From contig NZ_VZRB01000036.1 in the NCBI RefSeq assembly GCF_008806595.1, positions 1-64,000 of the forward strand: a DNA stretch of 64,000 nucleotides. Direction: 5' to 3'. The DNA comes from Streptomyces luteolifulvus (lineage in GTDB: Bacteria > Actinomycetota > Actinomycetes > Streptomycetales > Streptomycetaceae). Shown in pieces: positions 46,101-58,100 of the stretch (positions are counted from its first letter, which is position 1; each line of letters opens with the position of its first letter). The notes below the pieces were generated by a model. That model was given only the letters and a program-made list of their open reading frames with translations, made no database searches and was not told the DNA's origin. Position numbers and translations under genes: made by a program.

Positions 46101-49100
46101 GACAGCGGCGACCCCGACCACACACCCACCCGCATCACCCCCGACGCCGACACCCTCCCCGACAGCACAGTCCGCTTCCCCACACCCGCCCTCACCGCAC
46201 CACACCCCGAGGCCGTCAAGTTCGGCCAGGACGACGGACCTCCAAACCTTCTGTCCCGCCACCTGCCCCGGGAGCGGTGGCCGGCGCTGCTGTCCGATCC
46301 CGCGTCGGCGGATCTGCTCGCCGAGGTGACGGAGACCCGGCGCTCCCGGGGCGACATCTGGCACACGATGAACGCGGACACGTACCGGAAACTGCGGAAC
46401 CAGCTGCCGGCCGAGGCGCGGAGCGACCTGCCGAAGGCGACCGTCGACGATGCGTTCTCGCTCTACCAGTCCGAATTCTCCGCCGCCGACAGCGCCGACG
46501 AACGCATCAGAGCCGTCGCGGACCTGATGCAGAACCTCCACACCGACGCGGAGGGCGAGCTGCTGAGGCCTGACGTCGAGATCCTGTTGCAGCGCCTGCT
46601 CCTGGACGAGGGCTTCCCCCCGACCTTGCTGTACGACAAGGCCCGCACCACGGCGTTCTGGCGGGACAACGACACCGTAGTCCTGACGGCCGAGCTGACC
46701 CTCGGCATGGCCGGCGTCCTGGACGCCGGGAACGCCCCCCTCACTGGCGAGCCCACGGTCGCACCAGCGGCGACGCCGTCCGACGAGGCCCTGTCGGAAC
46801 TGCTCCCGGGGGGCCCGGACGAGCGTCAGAAGTCCCTGCTCCGCGAGTTGCTGGACAGCGCGCGCCTCCAGGGCAGTCCCTTGCACACCCTGGACGGCCA
46901 CTCGTACTTCGGCCTGCGCTCCCGGGTCGAGGGCAACCCGCTGGAAGTTCCCGGCACGGAGGTACGCGAGGCCGTCGACCAGGTCTTCGGGAAGTACAGG
47001 GAAACCCTGGCGACGGCCACCACGCGCGTGGACCAGCTGAGGGCCGTCGCCGACGCGCTCCTGTCGCTCTACGAGAAGCCCCTCCCCATCGGGTCGTCCG
47101 AGACGGCCCTGACCGTCCTCTCCCGGTTCCTGGTGCCGCGCATGCTGCTGGACCTCGGCATCACTCCGATACCGCTGCCGAACAAGCTCCACATCGAGTC
47201 GGCCTGGACGAAGCCCGCGAACCCCGGGAAGAGGAGCAACCGCCTCCGGACCTTCGCGACCTCCGTCGCCGAGGCCGTCATGGCCGCCCATCCCTCCTGG
47301 GCCCGCCCGCTCACCTCCGCTCCCGAGGAGGGCGGCACGCCCGACGTCACGCCGCCCGACATCACGCCGCTCGACGTCACACCGCCGAACCACCAAGCGC
47401 CCGACACCAGCACCAGTACCGAAAACCCCGCGCCCCACGACAGCCCCGAACACCACGGGGACGGAGACGACGCGCCCGAACCGAGGGACTGGCGGGCGGA
47501 GCTGGACGCTCTCGGCACGCGCACGGCGGAGGAAACCACCGCCTATCTGGTGCTTCCGGAGTCCCCGCTCTCCATGGTGGGCCGGGCGGACCGGCTCCTG
47601 CGCACCGACGACCGGCCGTACACCACCCTCGTCATGGAGCTGCCGCCCGGCACGGAGCACTGGCTGACGGTGCGGGTCCCGGCCGGGGACGCCGTCGACA
47701 CGGGGGACGGACGACTCCTCGTCGGCAAGGACCGGCTGGCGACGGTGACGCTCACCGGCCCGGCCGACACGATCGCCTCCCTCCAGGATTTCGAACGGGG
47801 TCTGCGGGGTCCGGGCAGCCCGGAACAACCTCTCCCGCTCGCCGTGCTGAGCCGCGTCGGGCAGGCGCTCTACGCCAACCCGGGCCACGACGAGCACCAC
47901 ACCGCCGTCTGGACGGCGAGCCGCCTGGCGTACGCGGAGGCGTCGCGCGACGCCGAGCGTGCCCTCGGCGAGTACCTCACCCACGTGCCGGACGTCCAGC
48001 GGCAGGTGCAGGCGCTGGTGGAGACGGCCTGGGAAAAGCTGTCGGACAAAGACCGCATCGCGCTCGGCACCGCAGCGAATACCGGCAGCGGCTCCGTCGG
48101 CAACAAACTGACGACGCTGGAGGCCGTCGTCAAGAACGGGAACATCCGCGAGCAGATGCACATGCTCGTCACCGGGGTCCACGGCCCCCTCCTGGACAAG
48201 CTGAAGCTGACCAAGCCCGCACCGCGGATCCTCAAGCGCGAGCGGAGCGCGGAGGGCACGGAACAGGCCAAGAAGATCCAGCAGCAGGCCGACGTCGTCC
48301 AGAACCTCGAGCGGGAAAAGGCGCGGTTGCAGAGCGAGGAGGCGAACAACCCCCGCCTGGGCGAGCTGCTGCGCGACCAGGACCACCGCAGGCGCACCGA
48401 GTTGCGGCCCGAGGAGACCGTTCCGCCTCTCAGCAGGCGCGAGCGCGACCACGCACTGGACAACGGCCGGCTGACGTGGGAACCGGGCGAGCGGCACCGA
48501 CAGATCGCCCTGAAAACCGAGAGCCAGGTGACGGCCGAGACGACCGGCGGCCTGATGAGCGCTGGCACGTCCAACACGACGTACTTCACGCTGACGGTCG
48601 TCCACGAGATGGCCAAGCAGTGGGGGGTCAAGGTCGACTTCCGGCTGGTGCGGCTCGCCCTCATGGCGGACATGCTCCCGATCGGCCACCACACCTTCCA
48701 CGAGATCATGACGGCGTCCGCGGCGTTCGAGCAGGACGTGCTGGCCAAGGAGCAGCGGCCCACCGGCGCCCCGCCGTACGCACATGTCCTGTCGTACACC
48801 GACGACTGGGGAAGGTTCCGCTCACTCCCGCCGCTGACCGAGAACACGCTGCGGGAGGCCATGCCCGGCGGAAGGTTCCCGGACGAGGTCGCCCTGGGGC
48901 TCGAAGCCCACGAGCGGACGCCGGACGCGCTTGCCCTCCTGCCGTCGGTGCCACGCACTCTGCGCGCGCTCCCCGACAGCGAGCTGACGCCGCTCCTGGA
49001 AGGGACGCCCGGTCTGACCGATCGTGCGGCCGGGCTGCTGCGGGAGGCGCTCGGCGACGGCGGGAACGCCAACCGCGACTGGCTCCGGCTGCACGCCGAC

Positions 49101-52100
49101 TCCTACCTGCACCTGATCGAGCGTGTCACCCGGCCGGACGACAGGGTCCAGGACCCGCAGACCGGCGTGTGGGACGAACTCGGCTCCATCTTGGAGCGCT
49201 TGCACGAAGTGGCCGAGCCGTACGTTCCCCAGCCCGACGACGTGCGGGACAGATTCGACCGCGCCTTCGACGACTACTACGCCGCCCTGGCCGGCGACCC
49301 GGGCCACGGAACGCGCCTGACGGCCGTGGCCGAACTCGTCCTGAAGCTCCGGACCGAGATCCCTCCGTCGTCGAACACCCATGTCTCCACCGCCCTCGGG
49401 ATCGTGACCCAGCGCCTCCTGGTGGACCAGGGCTATCCGCCCGCGCTCTGGCGCGAGGACGTCGGCGCCCCGGGCTTCTGGCCTGACGACGCTGCCTCGC
49501 TGGTGCGGAAGCTCGAAACGGCCATCGGCGATTTCACCCGCCACCAGCCCGTGCGGCAGACCCCCACCGGCGTCGCCGTCGGCCCCATGAACGCCGCCCA
49601 GTCCAGGGCGCTCGCCTCCCTGCCGCCGAGCCCCGGCGTCTTCGTCGTCGGCCTGCACACCGACCCGGACGCCCCGCACAACCCGGACGTCATCCTCAAG
49701 GCCCTCACCGACGCCCACGACCAAGGTCGGCTCGACGGCATCACCAAGATCCGGTTCACCGCCTGCAACCTCGCCACCCCCGACCACGAGGCCACCGTCC
49801 AGACAGTCATGAGCGGCCTGTGGAAGCACCGCGCCAAGGGAAGCACGGACCCCGACAGCCCCGCCCCCCTCACCGCGCTCGCCGCCAACGCCCCCGTCTG
49901 GTACGTGCCCGGCGGCGACGGGCTGTTCACGGCGCACCACGTGGGCGTCACCACCGACGGCAGGGTCACCGTCGTCGGCGGCTCCGCGGACTGGCGCCTC
50001 TACACAGACACCGGCACGCGCGACCACACCGCCGACGGGGGCACCGCGGTCGGCGACAGCGGTGCCCCTGTCGGCGCCGTACACCTCACACAGCACGAAG
50101 GTCCCGCTCACGGGGATGCCGTCAAGTTCGGCGGCGAGGACGGGGACACGGAGTCCTCGTCGTTCAGCCTGACCTCGGACGGTCTCGCCAGCCGACAATG
50201 GACCATTGATTTCGGCAAGGGCGAGAAGACGCTCACCGAGGAGGGCCGGACGGTCATCCGCGACCTCGCGAGGGAGCTGTTCCCCGAACTCGTCCGCCGC
50301 GCCAACAGCACGTCCTGGGACGCGCTGGACATCCGGGTCACCGCGGGCGGCAACAACCGCTTCCCGGGAGCCGCGGACAAGGTGGGCATGGAACGCGCCC
50401 GCGCCGTCTCCGACGCGCTGGCGGCGGAGATCCGGGAGCTTGCCGTCGAGCGGGACCTTGCGCACGTGGAGAGCCTGGCCATGTTCACCCCGACCACACG
50501 CGGCCGTGACATCACGGGGCTCGACCTGACGGGCGACGCGTCCCCGTCGGTCCTGCGCCGCCGGGGAACCATCCTGGCCGAACTCCACCCGCTCCAAAGG
50601 GTTCTCGAACGATCCGACACGATGAACCTCAACGAACTGGCGGTGTTCCAGCAGCTGGCGGACCTCACGGACTCCCACCGCATGACGTTCTCGCTCGACG
50701 AACTGGTCGGCTCGCGGGTCTACGAGACCTCCGCGGCGACTCCCCTGGACGAGCACAACGTGGTCTTCCGGCTGGAGACCCAGGAGGCGGACCGGAGCAC
50801 CAGGCGGGACTGGGCCTCGGGCCTGGTGACCTTCACTTCCGACACCCGGGTCGAGGTCGTCTCGTTCGAGTCGACGGAATCGGGACGCAGCCTGGTGACC
50901 CTGCGCGAAGTGCTGCCCGACGACCGCGAGGACGGGCCGCTCGACGGGCCGCCGCGGGACGCTCCGGTCCTCGGTCTGCCCGGCGTCGCCTACGCGGGGC
51001 CGAGCCGCCCCTTCGACTCCACCCTGGTCCACCGCAAGGACGAGACGGAGTTCACGGAGGAGGTCACGGAGGAGGTCACGGACGAGACCACGGGCGAGAC
51101 CACGGGCGAGGTCACGGTCGAGACCAGGACCAAGATCGACAGCCGTTACGAGTTCCGCAAGGCGCTCTACATCCACCGCGGTGAGGTGGAGGTGGAGATG
51201 ACGGAAAAGGGGCCGCGCGTCCGCTTCTACACCGCGGTCACCAACCAGACGCCCCTGGTGATCGACAGGGAGTCGGGAAACGTCACCGCCGAAAGGTACA
51301 AGGACATCCAACAGGATCCGGATACCGGCGAGGTCGTCGTGGCGACCGGCCCGAACATGGGGGGAACCCTGTGGACCGGCATCGGCACCCCGGCGCGCGC
51401 CGTCGCCTGGGCCATGAAGTACAAGGCGGAGAACCCGGACGCCAACAGGCCGCTCATCCGCTCCTACCTCGTCCCCCTGCACGTCTACCACCAGATCACC
51501 TCGACGGCGATCCCCGAGGGCGACGTCAACTCGCTCGGCGACGTCTACCGCGGCAGCGAGTCGCTCGTTCCCCAGGGACTGCGTGACCCCCTCGCCGTGC
51601 CGTCCACCTCCGCGGAGGCGGCCTACCGCAAGAGGTGGGAGGCGCGGGAGAAGGGCTCCGCCCCCGACCCGATCGACGGCCCCACGCCACTCACCGACCG
51701 GACCATCAACACCGACCAGCCCGGCGAGCGCAACCAGTTCGGCATCCGGGGCAGCCACCTTGCCCTGCTGCGCGAGAGCATCCTGCCGAACTCCCTGATC
51801 ACGTACTACGAGCGGGAGGACAGGCAGGACCTGACGCCGGAGGACGAGGGCGCGGCGCACTCCAAGAACGGCACGATCCTCCACGTCGACAGCCTGCGCG
51901 ACCGTCTCGGCATCCCGGGCGTCGGCGCGCCCCAGCTGAAGTCCGACTACAACCCCTGGGTCCAGAACAAGAAGCACGTCAACAGCTCCGACAAGCTGAG
52001 GAACATCTCCAACCAGCTACGGCAGTTCTATTCCACGTGGCAGCAGTCCCGGCAGCAGCCGGCCGACCGCAGGCCGAGCCTCCTCGTGGACCCGGACGCG

Positions 52101-55100
52101 ACCGTACTGGCCTACGACAAGCGTCTGGACGCCCTGGAGAAGTTCCTCAAGGACCACAACGAGTACCTGCGGGACGAGAACGGCGCCGACCTCACCTTCG
52201 AGTTCCTCCGCGTGCCCGACCACGACGCCATGTCCCCCGCCGAGGCCGCCGCCAAGGACACCGTGGAGCAGTTCATGGTGGACACGGTCCTGACTTGGGC
52301 CTCCCACGCCGAGATCGGCTACCTCCTCTCCCGTCAGCACCAGGAGGTCAAGGGCGACCGGAACGTCAGTGACGCGCCGCTGATGCACGACTTCGACGAG
52401 ATGCGCCGGCGGCGGAAGGAGGACGTCCGCGTTCAGCTCAGGGCGGGCGAGGACCTCACCCGGCTCTGGCGGGCGGGCGAGCCGACCCACCGGCTGATCA
52501 ACCGCCTGATCCGGGACTACCCCGAACTCTCCCTCCTGTACGGGGAGATCTGCGCGCCGAGCGAGAGGTACACCTTCTTCCAGCACGCGCAGATGGTCCT
52601 GGGCCAGTACCTCAAGCTCGCCCACCGCGACATGGACGACGACCGCCGCGTGGTGCCCGTGGACGCGATCGTCAAGGCGATCCTCTTCCACGACATCGAG
52701 AAGGCGAACTCCAAGGTGATGTACGGGGACGACAAGGACCCGGACCAAGAGCCGGATCCCGAGGAGAAGAAGCCGAAGAAGGGCCCGAAGAAGAAGGAGC
52801 AGCACGACTACGAGGCCGAGCACCGCGGCGCCGTCGACCTCATGAGCCGGTACCGCCACCTGTGGGGCGACGTCGACAACGACAAGGATCTGGCGCGCAC
52901 GTACAGGGCGGCCGTCATGATGGTCGACTCCGACCCCCTCGGCTTCTACTACCGGAAGAAGTTCCACGCCAAGGACCCCGGCCCCAACCGCGACGCGGCG
53001 TTCCACTGGATCGTCTCGGCGTACATGCGGCTGCAGGGCAAGCCCCTGGTGACGTCCGACGGCACCACGCGCTACCTGGCCACTCTGGACGACGCGGACA
53101 CCGAGGGCATCCGGAGGCTGTTCCACGAGTTCCACCAGTACTACCAGGCGGACTTCTCCTCCTACACGAAGTACAGCGGCTACCACGACTACGAGGCCCC
53201 GGAGAAGTCGAGGCAGGGGCAGACCCTGAGCCCGGAGAACCCCGGCGTCTTCGAGGCCGCTCCCCGGCAACCCGCCAAGGAGGCGACCGGCAAGGAGACG
53301 TTCACCCAGCAGTTCGTCTCCGACGAGGACCAGGATCCCCTGGACCCGGGGAACCGCTACGGCACCGGTCCCAAGATGGCCGAGACCTCCCCGGTGGGCG
53401 AGACGCACGGTCTGCGGTTCGTCTTCGACACGAAGTACGAGACCATGTACGCCGAGATCGCGAAGATGTTCGCCAGCGACGAGGACGTCCGGGTCAACTT
53501 CCGGCGCGTCGGCGGAGAGCGCATGCGCTCCGACGCGAAGGCGCTCGGCGACGAGGCGAACGCGAAGGCACCGGCACCCGACGCGGTGCCCCCCGGAAAC
53601 GACAACACCACGCCGGCAGATCAGGAGGGGAACAAGGGCGCGCCCGTCGACCTGCTGGACGACGGGGACGACAACCTGCTGGGCTTCATGGAGCTCGGGA
53701 ACGGCAAGGTCCCCGTCCCCGGCACTCCCCAGTCCTCCGCCGAGCGGATCGACGAACTCGTCGCGTCGCTCACCCTCTCCCACCAGGACAACGGCACCCA
53801 CCACCTCGTCGACCCCGACACCGACCCGGCCGAGGCGGACCGGATCCGCGGCGCCGTCGGGCGGTTCCCCCGGGACGACCGGTTCTTCACGCTCGCCAGT
53901 CACGTCGCGGGCACCGACGGCGCGCCCACCTGGCGCGGGGAGCGGGTCACCGCCCATGAACTGGCCGTCGTGCTGTCCCGGCTCGCCGACGACGGGGTGT
54001 GGGACACCACCAGGCCGCTGCAGTTCGCCGCCTGCGGTCTGGGCGAGAACATGGAAAGGTCGTACGCCGCAGACACGCTGCGTGCGCTGCGGGAGCTGCG
54101 GCCCGACCTGCCGCTCACCGCGTACGCGCCCCGGTCCACCCTGTGGTTCGTGCCGTCGGTGACCGGGCCGTTCACCACGGACACCACCGGTCCCGGCCAC
54201 ACGGCCGTGGCCCGGAAGGTCGTCTGGGGCACCGACGGTACGCCCCGCCTCGTCCCCGACCACTGGGTCAGGCTGTTCCTGCCGCCGGGCAGGGACGCCG
54301 CCGTCGAGACGACGCTCCTCGGCGCCCACATGCCGCCCGACGGCCAACTGTCGCCCGACGACGGGCCGACGACGACTGCGGCGCCCAACGGCTACCTCAC
54401 CGACGGCGGCGACACGTCCAGGGACTTCTCCGAGGCCGTGCCGTTCGGGCAAACCGGCAACGGCGAGGGCCCTTCGACGTCTCAACAGCAACAAGAGCCG
54501 CTCGAACCCTCGCCGGTGAGCTCCACTGCCCCGACCCCGCGTGCGCCCTGGTACGTCGGCGAAGGCAAGGCGCTCGGCGACGGGCGGGTCGTGTCTGTGT
54601 CCGGTCACGCCCAGATGGAGAGGGACCTGAAGCTGGCCGGGGCCGAGCTGAGGAACGCCGGGATGGGCGCGGAGACGGCCGCCAAGGTCATGAAGCGGCT
54701 GACCCCGGTCCTCTCCAGCACCGACGCCGGAGACTGGAACGACTTCCTTCGCAACGGGGCGGTCTTCCACACACGCGGCAAGGTCGTGATCGTGACCGCC
54801 CGGCCGGACGACCTCACGCACCACGCGGCCCAGCCCAAGGAGCAGCTCGCCCCGTACGCCTCGCGCAACCAGGCCGTCACCAACCGCGCGGTGTCTGCCG
54901 GCGGCAACCTCTCGGCGGCAGGCGCCGTGGACGCCGCGGTGAAGCTGGCGAACATGACGAACGTGACCGGGACGGTCCCGTCCGTCAAGGTCCAGGCGGG
55001 CACCACGTACGCCACGTCCCGGACCGCCACGGCCGACACCCAGGGCGCCGGGCGGACCCTGCTCAAGGAGATGCACGAGTTCGACGGAGACGTACGCGTC

Positions 55101-58100
55101 CAGGTGCACGTGCTCGACAAGGACACGACGCGCAAGGCGGAGTTCGCCTTCCCCCTGCGGCTGCGGCTCGCCCTCCCGGAGGGGACCGACCGCTCGGGCG
55201 ACGGCAGGACCTGGAAGGTCGTGGCCCCCGAGGCGCTCAAGTCCGTGCCCTCCACCGTCAACGCGATCGCGCCGGGCCCCCTGCTGACCGATCTCGCCTC
55301 GGCCATGACCAAGGCGGGGTACGCCCCGGACGTCTCCGCGGCGTTCGTCTCGACGGTCGCCACGGACCTCTTCAACGAGAAGGCGCTCAAGGACGCCAAC
55401 CAGTGGTGGAGCACCGGGAGCCTGACCTCCGGGGTGTTCTCCGCGGGCGGGTTCCCGAAGAAGTCGACGGTGGGGCACTTCGTGGTCGGCGCCGAGCTGA
55501 CCGGCCTGCGGCGAATGGGCCTGACGAGCGGGAAACTGCAGGTGCGGGAGGACTTCTCCGACGCGTTCGGCGTCAAGTCGAGCAGCAAGTTCGGCGACAA
55601 GTCGGGCCTCACGCTGGGCGCGTCCTTTCTGACAAACCCCGACGGTCCCATGGTCGTTCCGAGCGTGGAGCTGGCTCTCAACGTGGCGCGCTCGCACAAC
55701 TCCGACGTGGGCGGCTCGGACAAGACCAAGGTGAAGGTCAAGCACGCCGAGGAGAAGCAGGTCGAGTACCACGCGACCGCCCGGTTCCACGTGGAGTTCA
55801 TGTCGTCGTCGACGCGGACGCCGCTCTCGTTCGACTCGACCTTGGAGCTCGCCGTGGGCGTGCCCGCCTCCCAGGCCGGCACCTTCGAGGCTGGGCTGCT
55901 CGGCCCCGTGCCGACGGAGTTCGTGCCGGACCGGCCGCGCCCGGACGCCCCCGCGACCCCGACCCCGTCTCGCCTGCGGCTCATGGGCCAGGCCGTGCGC
56001 GCGCTGCTGCGGCTCGCCCGCCAGGAACCCTCGGCGAACTTCGACGTCGGCGCGGCCCGGCCGTTCCCGAGCGGCGGGATGCCGGACCCGGCGGGTCTTC
56101 TGAAGATCGCCGGTCGGCATCCGATCGAGATCGCGACCTCGACCGGCACGCTCCCCGACGGGCCCGTGTGGACGAGGCTGCGCGACCACTCCCGGGTGAC
56201 GGTCGTCCCCGGTACGGATGAATACTGTCTCGCGGACGCGACCGCGCCGGAACCGGCCTTCCGCTACCACGTGAACGCCGCCGGGGAGGTCACCGCGGCC
56301 CAGCGCCTGCGCACCTCCACCTTCACCGAGCTGTTCGGACCGCTGGAACCGGGGGACGCAGGCATCGCACGGCTCACCCGGCTCAGCGCCGACCGGCCCT
56401 GGCTCGGCTTCGCTGTGCTCGACGACTCGGAAGTCCCGCTTCACATCCCCGATCCCCCTCGCGAGGGCGGCCCGGTACTGACCGTCCTCAAGGGCGGCGG
56501 CGGAGCTCTCGACGTCCAGGGCGCTCTGCGCCACCCGGTCGAGCAGACTGTCCGCAACCTCGCCGCCACCGACGCCGCGGCGGCGGAGCAGCCCATGCAG
56601 GTGCTCACCGACCTCGTGAGCGAACTGGAGGACTTCGCCGCCCGCCGCCGCCTAGTGGAGGTACGGATCGACGCGAGGTACCGTGATCGCGACGCGCTCA
56701 CCGAACGTCTCGCCGGCAATGCCTACCTGAGCATCCGGGACGGCGACGACCCCCGGCAGCCGGCCGCGTACCTGATGAGGGTGGACGAGAACGGCGCCCT
56801 GCTCGGCCCCTTCCGCCAGCGGGACTTCGGCAGCGATCCCCTCGAACCGCCCGCCCTCGCCTCGCGCAACGGCCTCGGCCCCGGTGTGGTCGGCGAACTC
56901 CCCGGCTCGGAGCAGGTGTTGAAGACCGCGCTCGACTGGCTCGACCGGCACCTGGAGCGGACCGGCCTGAAGAAGCGGCTGAGCGAGGAGGAGTACGCGC
57001 AGTTCCACCGGGAGCTCACGGCAGCCTTCGGCACGACCGGCATGCGGGCCCGCTTCCCCAAGCTCCTCGGCTCCGGCGTCCCGCTCGTCCTGAAGGCGGG
57101 CAACCAGGAGCTCCGGCTGCACCTGCGCTCCGAGTTGCTCGGTCTGCGGGGCGAGCCCGTGAAGAGCGACCTGTCGCTGACCCGCTCGGTGACGCGGAGC
57201 GCCAACCAGACCGTCGGCGTCGGCGACCAGGTGTCCGTCTCGGCCACCGCCGGCGCCACCGTCCGGGTCGACACCCGCGAGAAGCAGCGGTTCGAACCCG
57301 GGAGCAAGGTCGGCCTCACTGTCACGCCTTCCAACGTGAAGAACTCCGTGGCCACAACCGTGAAGGCCTCCCGCGAAAAGGAGACCAGCGGACCGCACAC
57401 CGTGTTCACCTACACGGCCGTCCACCACCTGACTGCCACGGTCCACGACGCCAAGGGCAACCAGGTGTCCGGTTCGTCGCTGCGCATCGAGGGCGACGAC
57501 GTGTCCGCCGTCGTGCGCGTCGGCGACGACCACCTCGCCAACGACACGACCGCTCACCGAATATCCACGGGCTTGGTGACGGAGTTCCTCCTGAGCGACG
57601 ACCCGGACTGGCTCGGCAGGGCCGGCGCCACGGAGTTCGTCCTTCCCCGCGACGGCCTCGGCGGCATCCATCCCGAGTTTCTGAGCGCCCGTCTGCTCAC
57701 CCACTCCGTGGTCGCGCTGGTCGCCGAGCACGGCGGCGCGAGAACGCCGAAGCCCGGGGACGAGGAGTTCGACCGGCACTCCGGGGACACGGTCGGCGCC
57801 CTGCGCCGGGGCCTCACCCCCGAGATCGAGGACGCGCTCGCCCCACACTTCCTCCAGTCCCGATTCGAGCAGCTCACGAGCCCGCACGGCGCGGTGTTCC
57901 CGCTGCCGCCGGACTCCTCCGGCCGCGCACAGGCCCTCACGGTCCGGCTGCGGCTCGGCGAGCCCGTGCACGAGGGGACCGGTACCGGGACCAACCTCAC
58001 GTACACGGCGGAGACCGGCACCAAGTCCAGTACGGGCAGCACCCGTTCGTTCGGCTACGGCGGCGGCCTCAGCGTCGGCGGCTACGCCTCCCTCGCCGGG

